Counted from the stretch's first letter, positions 10,438 to 22,604 are shown. The stretch is 64,000 bases of DNA from Achatina immaculata (GCA_009760885.1 CM019691.1:29930314-29994313); one strand, 5' to 3'. Notes: a model not told the origin generated them from the sequence alone. Numbers and translations are program-made.

Positions 10438-11110
10438 CACACTTGGACTATTGTTCCACATCTGGGATGGTTGTTCCATGTCATACATGAAAAGACTTTA
10501 CTCACTTCAAAAACGAGCAGTAAGCTCTTCTAGGTGACAGACATGCAGCACATATTGCAAATAGGGACAAACATCATGATACTCTACCCCGCGAGAAGAG
10601 ATTTCTTTTCAACAAGGCCAAGTAAAATTCTATCGCACAATGCTCCATCCAATCTGCTGTCGTTGTTCAAACCCAACCCAAAACACAGTCAACGCGTAAG
10701 CAGTTGTATTCTCCCAAAACCAAGGCTTCACATATTAAAAAAAAAAAGCTTCTCTTACTCAGCTGCCCACCTTTGGAATGCCCTACCAACTTATGTAAAA
10801 CTTACAAGTAATATTCGTTCTTATAGCTTCAAACTTTGTCAGGATCTGTTTGATATGGACTATATGCCCCCCACCAAGCATAGTCTAAAGTAGTTTAAAG
10901 TATGGCTTGATTGTTGTAATTTTAAACAGCTTTTCTATACATTTTAGTTTTGAATGAATGTAAGAATGCAAGTTTATTTCATGCTGTTGCATAGATCAGA
11001 GCGTGGGGTGTATGGACAAGAGATAAGTTTATTATTTATTTATGTAATCATTTAATTGTGTCTTCATGATTATTAATGCTCGGTAATAAATGCTGAATGA
11101 CTGTGACTGA
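10438..11110 (+). mobile_element. CR1/jockey-like LINE, 3' end
   Basis: Carries the C-terminal part of a non-LTR reverse transcriptase, broken by a frame change near 10535. The upstream frame has WDGCSMSYMKRLYSLQKRA, equivalent to the RLQKLQKRA segment of such proteins. The downstream frame (10534-10893) has LPKPRLHILKKKSFSYSAAH followed by LWNALPTYVK, a hallmark of CR1/L2/jockey C-termini. An AT-rich 3' UTR with AATAAA (11084-11089) follows. The 5' end is lost. Confidence 0.75.
10534..10893 (+). pseudogene. LINE reverse transcriptase C-terminal fragment
   Basis: A 119-residue open frame corresponding to the last part of a CR1/jockey-like ORF2. The FSYSAAHLWNALP block is the recognisable signature. 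It has no polymerase active site and starts at a Met that exists only because of the upstream frameshift. The product would be a non-functional fragment. Confidence 0.65.
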
Positions 11111-12710
11111 GTGAAAGCTGTATGATGAAGGGCAGAATGTTAGACGGGCCTGCGTGCCCAATTCTTAACTCTTTGAAAATAAAGTATGTTCGTTTGTTCG
11201 TTCGTTCCCTGGGGACTTTTGTTGAGTGTAATACCTGTAATACTGTGTAGTAACAATTGTTTCAGGAAAACTGAGCCAACGCGCGGACCGCTAAGTGAGC
11301 ATGTACGTGCCATGTGAGTAAGAGAGAGAGAGAGAGAGAGAACGAGCAAGAGAGACAGAGGGAAAAGGGAGAAACGGTGTGGCTTTTTAACAAAACAAAT
11401 TATTAAGGATAAAAAATTTATATATTACTAAGCTTATTCTTATCAGGTCGAGGTCTGTCTGGGGTGCGATAAGAGCAAGTTCTCTGTCCTGTTAAGCTAT
11501 GCCCTACATGCTTTCAGAAATCACAAGATACGTCACACAGCAACATTTCAACATTTATAATAAACCTGGGAAAAGATTTGTGAGGAAAAGTTTTCTTTAA
11601 ATACATCCACAATGGAGGGAGGGAAAGACTTCCGTGGTTCTCACTTGGCCCCGCCTTAACCGTAAGACTTTGATCCGGTTCACGTGGGTCGTTTTCTTGT
11701 GTTGATTATATTGTATAAAACGGGTAGCTTATAAAGAATATATGACTCTTCTGTGAGTATATTTTTATTTCAAGTTTGTGCTTATATTATTATTATTATT
11801 ATTATTGGGGGCCAGTTCTTGACTTAATTTTGGGTGTATTATTATTGGGTTCCAATTCTTTATTTAATTTTTGGATATATTTTCGACTTAATTTTTTGGG
11901 TGTATTATTATTGGGGGCCAATTCTTGACTTAATTTTGGGTTTGTTTTTGTTGGGGTCTCCTCTTGACTCAGTTTTCAGTGTATATGTGGTCATGTTTAA
12001 AACTCAGTTTTGAGTCTACTGTATTATTATAGCCGTGTGTGAAACTCAGATTTGACTATAGTGTAATATTATTTCAGGCATGTTTGAAACTCAGTTTTGA
12101 CTATATTGTTACAGTAGTCCTGTTTCATCGAAAGTTCACTTTGTTGTGTCTATAATACCTATTGTATTGTGTGTGTATGTATATATATATATAATTTTTT
12201 TAAAGTCATATTTTTGTCTTTCATTTCTCAGAGATTGTCAATACTTCTGGATATCTATTTTTAATGTTGGTATTATCATCAAGTATATATTAGTTTCCTT
12301 ACATCCAGTACTGCATAGGACCATTATCATAAATTTAAGATTTCATAATCAAGATTACCATCCAGTCTGAAAATGCTTATAGATTTATTTAGTATTTTTT
12401 TCTGAGAAGTAAATTCGTTCATTGATCAGAATTTTTGTTGTTGTTGAATCACATTATATATAAAACTAAACCAAAAGTTGACCTCAGACACTGTGGTGAC
12501 AGATCTGGATATAAAACATTAAATCAGAAGAAAGGTGTTCAGTTTTATCTATAAGAGGGGGGCTGGCAACCTTCCTAACAAAAGCATGAAAATCAAAGGG
12601 CATAACAGTTGCTTTGTGTGTGTGTGTGTGCATAGAAGTGACTCTTTTATAGCAAACAATGGACCATATATCACCAGTTGGGCCACATTCATGTATGTAG
12701 CTGATATATA
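11111..12710. repeat. Simple and degenerate tandem repeats, no gene
   Basis: Includes an AG run (about 11321-11341), a TTA run (about 11786-11805), three loose copies of a GTTCTTGACTTAATTTTGGG motif (about 11808-11960) and three copies of a GAAACTCAGTTTTGACTATA motif (about 11995-12120). Nothing coding was recognised. Confidence 0.7.
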
Positions 12711-14257
12711 CTGTTAAAAAAAACGCAACAAATACGATGTTGCGATTTAAAATGAAGTTTGCTGATTAGACAAGGGCAAATTGCCTGAAACGTTCACTTG
12801 GACATCAGCTTCACGTGCCAACCTTTATTGTACTCAGCAGATGATTCATGAGCGCAGAAAAGCGACACTAATCAAAACAGCATTTTTGACAATAACTCAT
12901 GACAGATTCACGAGAATCCCGTGAAACTTACTGAACACAAAACTCACTGACCATGTTATTGAATACCTATAAAAGATTGATGCTCCTCGAATCATTTCAT
13001 TTCAAAATTCAGTGAGCAAGTATGGCTCATCTCACTACAGAATAACGACTCGTCATCATTGGATGTTTACAGACTAGGCAGTCACAAAATGTAGTGGCCA
13101 GATAATTTAATGTGGTTAGAAGCACTGTTAATTGCATTTGGGGACGATTTCAAGAAACTGCCTCAGTTGCCCACCGGCCGCGCAGTGGAAGACCCATAGT
13201 CGCAACTCCTGCCAAAGACCGCTTCATACGGCTGCGTCACCTCAGGAATCGATTTGCATCTGCGTCCTAAACAGTCCAGTCAGTGATAGCAGCTCGTCAA
13301 ATTTCAAGTCAAACAGTTAGGAACGACGCTGGTCTTTGGGCTAGAAGACACTACAGAGGTCTTGTTCTTACGGACCGGCATCGCAGTGGGCGAACCAGCA
13401 TCGTCAATGGACCGTTGCGAATGAGTGGAGAAGGGTTTGGTTTAATGATGAATCATTCTTTCTGCTCCAGCGACACGATAGACGGAGAAAAGTTTACCAC
13501 AGAGTCCATGAGCGCTACGCCCAGAACTGCGTGGATAAGGCTCCTCCGCAATGTGGTGGAGGTGTACTGGTGTGGGGGACGATCATCTTCACGGGAAGAA
13601 GTGACCTGGTGCAAAATGAAGGACGCCTGAATAGCCAACAATACGTCATTGAAATTCTTCGTCCTCACATCCTTCCACTTCTGGCTTCACCAGGGTCGAG
13701 GTATCAGCAGATAACGCTCAACCTCATGTGGCACAACTCACCACCCAGTTCCTCACTGACAACAGCGTCCAGACCATTCCGTGGCCATCCATGTCATCAG
13801 ACATGAACACAGTAGAACACTTATGGGATGAACTCAACAGACAAGGCTGCCAGCGAGACGCGGCGCCAACAAATCTCCGACACTTGTCTCTTGCATGGCG
13901 GGAAGAGTAGGCAGCCATCCCACAACAACAGATCCAACGGCTAATCAGATCCATGTCAAGGAGATGTTGTTCTTTGATACAGGCCAGAGGAGGCCATACA
14001 TCTTACTGAAACGGAGGGCTCAGTTGCAAAGAATAAAAGTCCAAACCAAATTTAATGAACATCATTTCATTGTGATAAAGAATAAAAGTCCAAACCAAAT
14101 TTAATGAACATCATTTCATTGTTAAGGTCTTAAAGTTTCTTCATGCCAAGATTGAAACATTAATTCCCTAAAATAAAATTTTGATACAAGTTTGAAATTT
14201 GGTGTCTGTTACGATTACAGTAGTGTTGCGTTTCTTTTTTTTTTTTTTTTTGAACAG
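12711..14257 (+). mobile_element. Tc1-like transposon, second family, copy A
   Basis: A 1547-bp element. The left end CTGTTAAAAAAAACGCAACA and the right end (reverse complement CTGTTC, A-run, GAAACGCAACA) are imperfect inverted repeats. TA precedes the left end at 12709-12710; the right flank (CT) is mutated. It is homologous along its length to the inverted copy at 49314-50743. A 49-bp tandem duplication at about 14028-14125 is absent from that copy. Confidence 0.9.
13022..14009 (+). pseudogene. Tc1-like transposase, heavily mutated (copy A)
   Basis: DDE transposase remnant of about 329 codons, from ATG at 13022-13024 (MAHLTTE) to TGA at 14007-14009. The helix-turn-helix domain reads VVARxFNVVRSTVNCIWGRF and RPRSGRPIVATPAKDRF. 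It holds at least three in-frame TAA codons in the first 90 codons and several frameshifts later. Catalytic residues can be placed in FNDESFFLLQRHD (about 13440-13480), ADNAQPHVAQLTTQF (about 13709-13753) and NTVEHLWDELN, with 34 residues between the second D and the E (DD34E). Both acidic residues of that pair survive, unlike in the sister copy, but the frame is beyond function. Confidence 0.88.
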
Positions 14258-14532
14258 CTTATAAAACATACTAATAACAAAATGTTACAAAACTGCAAAT
14301 AATAGTTATTTCACTTATGTAATGTTATGTAATTATGACATCATAATTAATGTGATGATTTGTTTTGAGACTTTATTTAACAAAAGAGGCTAAGAATAAT
14401 CATCCCTGGGCCTGCAGCCAATGTGTATACTGCAGCAGGTTCTGATGAGAAGCACAGTGTTAATACAGGACATGGTCTTGGTCACATTTCTGTTGCTGAC
14501 AGTGATGAAGGTCTTCTCTGTACCTGAATTTG

Positions 14533-14990
14533 GATCACATCTGAAGTGTTGGCAAAAATGAAAGTATCACATCAGAGGTGTTGGCAAGGATGAAAATATC
14601 ACATCTGAGGTGTTGGCAAGGATGAAAATATCACATAAGAGATGTTGAGATGTTGACAAGGATGAAAATATCACATCAGACATGTTGACAAATATGAAAG
14701 TATCACATCTGAGGTGTTGGCATGGTTGAAAAAATCACATCAGAGATGTTGACATGGATGAAAATATCACATCTGAGGTGTTGACATGGATGAAAATATC
14801 ACATCTGTGTTGTTGGCAAGGATGAAAATATCACATCAGAAATGTTGACAAGGATGAAAATATCACATCTGAGGTGTTGACAAGGATGAAAATATCACAT
14901 CAGAGGTGTTGACAGGGATGAAAATATAACATCAGAGGTGTTGACAAGGATGAAAATATCACATCAGAGATGTTGACAAGGATGAAAATG
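14533..14990. repeat. 32-bp minisatellite (ATATCACATCAGAGGTGTTG unit)
   Basis: About 14 copies of a 32-bp unit ending ACAAGGATGAAA. It is the third array in the first 15 kb with a period of exactly 32. Confidence 0.95.
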
Positions 14991-17640
14991 TTTTTTTTGT
15001 GTCCGCTCCAGAACTTCATTGGGCATGATCTTGATCTGGTTTTAGGCAGATGGCAGTGAGTAATTATTTTCTGCACCTGAAATTGATGAGACATGACTCT
15101 TGATCATATTTTAGGTTCAGACAGGATAAATGTTTCATTTCTGCTCTAGAACTCAGTGAACTAAATGAATTCATTCAAATGTTGGTTGTATAGGAATAGT
15201 AATATCATGTTTTTTCCACTTCAGCTTATGTGGCAGATTCAGATCTTGCATGTTTTGTTGTGAGTCATAACCTACATTTCTCTCCATTTCAAGAAGTGTC
15301 TGTCACATTTTCATATGAACTTTTGCACTTCACTTTGGTGATGCATTTCTTTTTTTTCAGCTTGTCTGCACAATTATAAGCAGTCAGAAATTTTTTCATT
15401 TATGTTTTTTTTTCCCCGCACAGATGTGCTGTGGTTTGTGAATATGTGGAAGGAATGTGAAATGGGAGCCTGCTGATCATAAGGCTGCAAGGTATGTAAA
15501 ATAGGTCTTTGAAGTGCCACCATATGGGAAAACTGCATTTAATACCCTTGTGTAATGGTTTTTTTTGTAATGATCTCCCCTGCAATGTGTGACGTCATTC
15601 TGTGTGGCTAAAAGTTTGGTGGAATGGCAGAAGCAATAATCCATGCAGATTGAGAATTGGTTACAGGGGTTTCCTAAAATTCCAGAGGCTACCTAAAAAA
15701 GCAGGTCCACAGATGTGGGAAAACACTAAGATCCCGGCCTCAGTTGTCAGATTGAAGTAACAGAATAGGAGCACCAGAAATTTCCAGGAGTATTGCATCA
15801 GTGTAGGATAGGGTCTTGACTTTTTTGTTTTTGATAGCTGTACCATTGGTGACACAATAATGTGACACAATCATATCAGATCCCGCTGTTTGTTCCAGCC
15901 AAGGCACAATGACTACCCATTGGAGACACAGTCATAAATCCCGTTATGTCAGTTATGAAATTAAAATGCATAAATTAAAAAACAGGATGAATTTTGTGAT
16001 AAAAATGCATCAGTGAGTTTTAAAGTGCTTTTTAGAAATTTTTTTTTACCAGATTAGAAATTTTACATTGACTTTAAATGAACCATTTCAATGAATGGTC
16101 CTTTTGGGCATTCTTGGATCAACTAAAATATAGTTTCATATATTCCTTTAAAAGCACTGATAGCCATATAACACCATGACTCTTGGTATGCCCTGCTTTG
16201 CTGGCAGACATTTCAGAATGTGATATCTCATCTTATTGTTTGAGTGATCAGGGGAAGGATACACAGCCAGTAAGGAAACCATGGGGCTCTTGGAAATATT
16301 CTTCCATTTTTTAGAATTTGGACTCGTAGCTCATAATTCATTAGTAGCATCGTAGCCATTTCTCTAATAAGATTCTTTAATTGAGGTAGACATTTAAGGG
16401 AAGGGGGGATTTTTTTTTTTTTTTTGCTATTTGCTGTAATGTGTAATGTCTTTTCCCTTCCTAAAGACAGTAGCACTTCCCATGTTTTTCAGTCCTGGTA
16501 GTTTCTCTTCCAGAGGTTGTTGCTTTTAAGAAGTGAAGGTAACAAAAGAAGCTCATCTTCATTATTGATATACTTTTCCAGAGAACATAGGGCTGGACAT
16601 TTGCCATGGAGATTGCCATCTGTCGGAAAGAAAAGCCTCAAGGTATGTTTTCTAATGTTTTCCCACATATGTACAGGCATTCTTTTTGACCACCTCTTCA
16701 TCGTGTAGACATCCCACAGAGAGATTTGCTCAAACAGGAGTGGAGTTTGGAGTCTAGAACTTATCTGCCAGATGTGTTCAACATGTATATAGATTTTTTT
16801 TCAAGTAAAATGTGAAAATGGGTGTGGATCTAAGGTAGAAGCTTTAGAACCAGCACCTGAACTTCCAGAAGTCTATGAACTTCATCCAGCTAATGGGAAC
16901 ACTTCAGGTTTAGCCTTGATTAGCCTGTGAATGCTTGAAAAGAACAATGTCATATTTCAAGAAATGGCCATCATGATGTAAATACAAATGAAGAATGTTT
17001 TTTCTTTTTTAAACATAGCATGTAATATGTTCATGACATGTTTGTAAATGGCAGATTTTATACATCACATCTCCTTATTTGTTGTTAATAAGTCAGCACA
17101 GAGTTTAGTAATTTGGATTAACCCCATTGTTAGCATTTTTTGCATTCTGCATAATTTCTTATGTTAGGTAGGAATACTTGTTTAATAATATTATTAACAT
17201 TATTAACCCATTATTTTCTCTGAGAAGTGTAGTTCTCACATCTTCTTGTTCTGGATAACTGCTTATATGCATTATTTTCAGATGACTTTAATCCATCAAG
17301 TTTTTGTTTCTTTGTTGGAGGTAGTCTACCTACCTCACTTTCATTGTACTTGAAAATTCTATTCAGAATGTATGTCAGTATAAGCAAACTATCAGGTCTA
17401 CTCCAGATTACCTTATGGCTGACTTCACAGTGTTAATGAAAATATGAAGTTTTATCTTCAGCTGTAATATAGTACATGCGATCTCCAACTGGATCAGAAG
17501 AACTTAAGGATTTGTTACAAAAGAATAATAGTGTATAAGTATAATAACTATACATGAAACTGTGGTACCAAAATGTATGAACTAGGAAAAAAAGTAGGAA
17601 CAGCTTTATTATGTGATGTTGAGACACTGCAGGGCTACGA
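14991..17640. other. No gene seen
   Basis: About 2.6 kb of AT-rich sequence without protein-like frames or repeats I can identify. A T-run ending in CAG near 15360 resembles a splice acceptor, but no coding segment follows. Confidence 0.5.
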
Positions 17641-17659
17641 GGGTTCTCCTTGTTTTACG

Positions 17660-17735
17660 GGTGGACCTGAAAAGGGGGGGGGGAGGGGAGAAGGCTTGAG
17701 GGAAAAGAAGAGGTTGTAGGGGGAGGGGGGAAGAC
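17660..17735. repeat. G-rich low-complexity tract
   Basis: Several G runs separated by short A-containing spacers; potentially quadruplex-forming. A lone relative of the 6.3-kb satellite unit lies immediately to the left. Confidence 0.6.
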
Positions 17736-17932
17736 TGCACTGGTGTACACATTTCTTGCGGAAGCCCTAGTTGCAGGGACCAGTCTCCTTACTCTTGCCG
17801 TCAATTGTCCTAAGAAGTGGCCCATATCTTCTCACATAATCCTGCACTTTTATATCGAGTCACTTTTCCAAGTGATTCGATCTTTCATCCTCATCCGTTC
17901 ACCCCGGTCAACCTTGTTGAATGAAAAACCTC

Positions 17933-17935
<3 letters not shown>

Positions 17936-17971
<36 letters not shown>
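17936..17971. repeat. (TA)n microsatellite
   Basis: About 17 uninterrupted TA units. Confidence 0.95.
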
Positions 17972-17974
<3 letters not shown>

Positions 17975-18114
17975 GTAGTAATTTTACTATGAAATAAAAT
18001 AATGAAATGAAAAAAGTGTCCTTTCCGTCAAAATTTCACTTATAATCAGCTGGCAACGAATCACACCAAGGTGCATTGTCCTTTCATGACTAGGCGGTAG
18101 TCGTCTTACTGGAG

Positions 18115-18290
18115 TCTGGGAGGATTAGACAGCAAAAATCGTAGACTTAGCACTTTAGTGAGACGTGAGAGAAAGAAAAACCCACAAAAGAATTACCTGA
18201 TATTCGAATCTCAGACTCGGGTAGGACGAGCTGCCGTCTAGTCACGAGAGAACAGGATACCATCGAACTACACTATCTCGCACCCCACAA
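18115..18290 (-). mobile_element. SINE family C fragment with tRNA-like head
   Basis: In reverse orientation the right part reads as a tRNA-like head (TCTCGTGACTAGACGGC, then GATTCGAATATCAGG as a degenerate box B). It is followed by the body motif CTCACGTCTCACTAAAGTGC. Related copies occur at 18.4, 29.2, 45.5, 45.8 and 46.0-46.6 kb. Confidence 0.65.
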
Positions 18291-18414
18291 AAGTAAGGTG
18301 TTTGAAAGCGAACTCATTAGTACCTGTTCTGTTGAAACGAAGATAGTGACACCCGGAAAAAAACGGGGTCATGACACAGAAATTTCCTATCTTTAGATTC
18401 AGTCTCTCAGCTTT

Positions 18415-18680
18415 TTCAGACACAAATGATACACACACGGTCTCCTGTCATGTCTAGTGCATACTGGACAACAACATACGAATGAATACTACTACATACA
18501 GTTAGTTTCAGATTATGGTTACAGGAACACATTTTTAATAAATAGGAAACAACGAAGCTTTCGTACAGTAAAGTAACAGAACAGAATTTTGTAGGATTAG
18601 ACATCGGGGGAAAAAAATCGTAGACAAAGCAATTTAGTGAGACGTGAGAGAGAGAAACATCACCTGGGATTAGTTTGTTG
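18415..18680 (-). mobile_element. SINE family C body, 5' truncated
   Basis: Matches the 45785-46020 copy over its length (shared ATCTCCTG/GTCTCCTG, AGTTTCAG and TAGGAAACAACGAAGCTTTC-type blocks). It stops just before the tRNA-like head, near CACCTGGGATTAG. Confidence 0.65.
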
Positions 18681-18717
18681 TTTTCAAACACGATGACCCC
18701 TAAACTTGATTTTTAGC

Positions 18718-18786
18718 TGCCCCCCCCCCCGTGAGTACCAGGTTATATCGCTAGGGCGCCACCCCCATTCCCCCCCCCCCCCCCGG
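18718..18786. repeat. C-rich tract
   Basis: Two long C runs (about 18720-18731 and 18771-18784). Confidence 0.85.
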
Positions 18787-18857
18787 TTCTGATAAGCCCC
18801 GCTCGCTTTTTTTTTCAGGCTTCCTCTCCTTCCTATCTGACGTTCCATGTTGCTGTT

Positions 18858-19390
18858 TGAAGGAGGAGGACATCTATCGCTCTTCTGAAAGTAAAACAAC
18901 TAAAGAATCTGTGGAGAGGAACAGACAGAGCTACAAAAATAAGATTTTTAAGGGCATTCATCTTTACCATCGCAACATATGCCTGTGAGACCTGGAAGCT
19001 TAACAAAACAGCTGAGAAACACATAAATGCCTTTGAATGTAAATGCTACAGAAGAGTTCTTCAAATATCATGGACACAGAAAAAGAACAAATATATCCAT
19101 ACTACAAGAACTTCATATTGAAGAAGGCTGGCTAGTAAAGAGAATTGAACAGAGAAAACTTAAATATTTTGGACACATTAAACGTCATGATAATTTAGAG
19201 AAGACCGTCTTGGAAGGTACATAATGGGAAAAAAGAAAAAGAGGAAGACCAAGGCGAAGATGACTGCAAGACATCGTTGATGATCTGCAGATGGAATCAT
19301 CAGCAGCAGGCCATCTTGCTCACAACCGAGAGGCCTACAAGAGAGCTGTTAGGGAGGCAAAGTTTCACAAGGAACATGCAGATGACTGAC
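18858..19390 (+). mobile_element. RTE-like LINE 3' end (lineage 2), copy 1
   Basis: Encodes a broken RTE C-terminus: ATYACETWKLNKTAEKHINA, then KYFGHIKRHDNLEKTVLEGT, RGRPRRR-like basic stretch, and a final AHNREAYKRAVREAKF segment in shifted frames. Homologous copies lie on the minus strand at 35425-35990 and on the plus strand at 47500-47690. Stops and frameshifts throughout. It is a different lineage from the RHGT-ending copy at 1-1182. Confidence 0.8.
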
Positions 19391-20744
19391 TGACACCCCC
19401 CCCCCTTTTTTCTCCTCCGGATCTTCCCACTAATTGTTCCCATAGATGCTCCTTTTTTAACAAATATGGTAGAGTTACACGGGTTTTAAAAAAAAATTCT
19501 TTGAATTTAGTTTTTTTTGTAGAGAACTTCAAATCATACTTTAAATTTCTGTGAATTATATCCTGTAATTTGACGTTAAAACGCACGTGTGCGCACAGAA
19601 ATTGTTTTTGGGAATGTGTTCGCACGCGGCTCGAAAATGTACACGAACTTCAAAATATTAGCGGGCACGTTGCTTCCATACCTTTGGCTGGGTGAGGGCA
19701 GCACTGCCCAGTTTGGGAACCTGCTGTAATATTTTGCTGTGCGCTAAGCCTCATTGTTCAAACTGCTCAAACTGCTCAAACAAAAAAATCAGAGTTGGAT
19801 TACGCTTATAGATAATGAAGTGATGAACACCCAGCTAGGACAGGCTTGATAACCTCACTAGATCTAGCTGCATTCCCCATCAAATTAGACAGGCTAGATG
19901 TAAAACATATAATTAGATAACTAAGTGCCTCCGTGAGTGTACATCTGGTGAAGAGAATGGAAACAATACGAGCTCGTTCCACGTTATCCTTGTCAGTTCT
20001 CGTACATACCGAACGTTTCACAAAGAGCACTTCTTTTTACCTAGTAATCTGTTGTGTCCGATAAACCTAATCAAGGATGAAAAAAAAAAATGTATTGGTT
20101 ACAATCACACTTATCAGCCCCGCCTTTCAGCGTTAGTTCCAAGTGACGCTTTCTCTTCATTACGCTGTTTCGAGTTATCTACCCTTCACTGCGCCTACAG
20201 TTTCATGACGATATCATTACCCCAACGTTGCCATTGCTGTTGTTTTCGCTGATGAAATCCTTCAGCCTTCACTTGACGATGTTAACAACCGTATACTGTC
20301 TTAATAGATGTTCCGAGGTGCAGATAATATCTGTGCTTCTGTTACTCTCGTGGTTTCTCTTACACAAATATGTGCCCAGATTTACAGCTAAAGTACGACG
20401 GGTTGGGGAGGGGGTGGGGTGGGGTATGTGAAACTCGGGGTGGTGAACAATGAATGATTCATCAAGAGCTCCAGACGACCAGCAAAGAATGGGTGTCTTC
20501 AGTTACTGTACGCTTAAAGAGAGACTGAAGAGAAAATCGGAGCATCTATGGATGGGGCCGGAGTGCATGAATGATGATCCTTCCTGACCAATTAAACAGA
20601 AAACAAAATATTCGCATAAATACATGAATAAACTTGATGAGGTGTATTCTGAACTTGATGCCTCCCAAGTCTCTATTGATTCCTATCTCTGTGGTTAAAG
20701 TCTTTAAAAAAAGGTCCTTTGCTGAATTTATATTTCTATAGGGC
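19391..20744. other. No gene seen
   Basis: No recognisable coding or element sequence. G-rich stretch at about 20400-20425. Confidence 0.5.
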
Positions 20745-20830
20745 GGTCTGTTTGCTGAGTCATTTGGTTTACTAATCCGGTGGTACGGGGTTCATGCAGG
20801 AAACTCTCTACTGTAGAGAGCGGAACAACA
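20745..20830 (+). mobile_element. SINE family B head fragment
   Basis: TTTGCTGAGTCATTTGG and GGTGGTACGGGGTTCATGCA resemble the tRNA-like head of the SINEs at 28.5 and 54.0 kb (GGTACCGGGTTCAAGTCCC). Confidence 0.45.
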
Positions 20831-20867
20831 ACACAACTCCTTCAGATCATCAGAGGAAGTACTCCCC

Positions 20868-20934
20868 CCCCCCCAGATGAGTGTTTCGAGCCTGTTAAAC
20901 TCCTGACGCTCTAAGGTGGGGGGGGGGGGGGGGG
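20868..20934. repeat. C and G homopolymer runs
   Basis: A C run at about 20865-20874 and a run of about 16 G at about 20919-20934. Confidence 0.85.
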
Positions 20935-20984
20935 TGAGGCCCTCTGGGTCATGACTCCCAGAATCTTATGAGTTGTTGCTTTTT

Positions 20985-21080
20985 TTTTCACATCCCTGAA
21001 TTGAATCTGCGATCTTCCAATTGGCACTGCACTTTGAAGTGCATCTTAGCGATTTAGCTAAGGAGGACCGGTACTGGTTG
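20985..21080 (-). mobile_element. tRNA-like SINE head fragment
   Basis: The reverse strand reads CTTAGCTAAATCGCTAAGAT (box A-like) and GCAGATTCAATTCAGG (box B-like). It lacks the structure of a working tRNA. Confidence 0.45.
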
Positions 21081-21129
21081 TGACAAACGAAATTATTTAA
21101 GTTCTCAATGCTCCACATCCAGCATGAGG

Positions 21130-21345
21130 TCTTTTCTTCTGTTTCTGGTTAAGTCCCAACAGTGGGATTTTTTTTCTGCTACACACTAAAAGTGCCCCAG
21201 GATTCAGCCAGCCTCTTAAAAAATGGGTAGCAGAGAAATCATGGGAAGGTAAATGCGACCAGGCGTGACACTGACCACATCACACTTTCATGTGCCGATG
21301 GTCTTGGAAATACAGCCTTAATGGCATGGAAAAGAGGATTTTACC
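21130..21345 (+). mobile_element. SINE family B copy
   Basis: Begins with a weak box B (GGTTAAGTCCCAACAG). It then has the shared middle domain (CCAGCCTCTTAAAAAATGGG, GCAGAGAAATCATGGGAAGG) and the family B tail (CACTTTCATGTGCCGATGG, CTTAATGGCATGGAAA). Reverse-oriented copies are at 28.5, 40.5 and 54.0 kb. Confidence 0.75.
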
Positions 21346-21424
21346 TATAGGGGACATCATAATAAATGTTTTCCATAATGGAATTATTTTTGATAAACAT
21401 TGCGAGGGAAGACGTTATCCGTTT

Positions 21425-21735
21425 TAGCAACAGCGACCCGTAGCTGACATGCTTGGGGTCAGGGTTGGCGAACCATAGCCGGCTAAGACCCTGTCCCAAC
21501 ACTTCAGTAACAGACTTAATCTGGCTAATGAGGCAGGGATCGCCATAGTCCTCATGGTGGTGGACTATCCTTAAGAAGCATTGCACACTCACTGCTTTTT
21601 AAGCTGCACAGAGACTGAAAAAATAGCCACCATAACCCGCTCTCAAGCCAACACAATGTTGTGCCTCAGCACCATCTGCTGCAAAGAAAGGCAGCTCGCA
21701 TTTCCAGGGAGATACAAGTCAAGGCAAGATAAGAC
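21425..21735 (+). repeat. Unclassified dispersed repeat D, copy 1
   Basis: Shares about 300 bp with 55185-55510 and 57300-57640, all on the plus strand. Common blocks include CAGGGTTGGCGAACC, CAGGGATCGCCATAGTCC, CATGGTGGTGGA, CCATAACCCGCTC and CAGCTCGCA. It looks like a retrotransposon 3' untranslated region, but no coding part is attached. Confidence 0.75.
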
Positions 21736-22604
21736 AAATCATAAAATGATCGCATGAAATTTCCATTGCAAAATTTATTGTTCATCGTGATTGAAATATC
21801 TCTAATTGATTTTATGCTTGGTTGATGTATTTCTGTTGTGTTTCATACTTTCTGTCAGATCAGTCACTTAGTGATATTGAAGACCCAATGCCCAGTTTGT
21901 TGTTGTTGTTGTTATTATTGTTCATGAAACTTTATTGTTCGTTGCTCTTATTTCAGTGCTGGCTACTGTATGTATATACTAAGTGTTTGAATTTCACTCA
22001 TTCTGCCACACATCAGTAGGCAGCAACAGAGACTTTTGAGACATCAAGATTATCCTTCTGAATCATCAAAAATATTCAAACTCATTTTCACACGACGTTA
22101 TTAATCCATTACATTCGTGCACTGATTCCAAATCAGAACTTAGTAGTCACATGCTGATCTGTAGACTGAGATGTCTTCAGCGATCCGAGAGAGGTTTTTG
22201 TTAGCTCCTTTTCAGTTTTGCAAGTTTTGTTTATTCTTTGCCCGTCGGTATATACTGACATATGCTGCCACCAGCTACATTTCACTGCTCCGGTTTTAGA
22301 ATCTGATCAGTCAAATCATCTGTTTAAATTCTGATCAACGCGCATAAGGTAATACTAGGTAATTTAAACTACACTAGCTTTCGGTGTCACGGTTTCATCA
22401 GAGATCAAAATATGTCAGCAGACTAAGAAAGTGGCATGGCAGGGAAAAAAAAAAACAACATTAAACGGCTTGTTTTGGAATATTTCGGATTTCTCGTCTC
22501 CGGTAACTTCTAATATGATCTGGCGAACGCCTTTTTTGAAAGGCCAAAACGCTCAACTTACGAACCATGAGCATCTATTTGGAAACGCCACCTGAAGGCG
22601 CAGA
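21736..22604. other. No gene seen
   Basis: AT-rich sequence with a short TTG/TTA run (about 21896-21918). Nothing else recognised. Confidence 0.5.
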
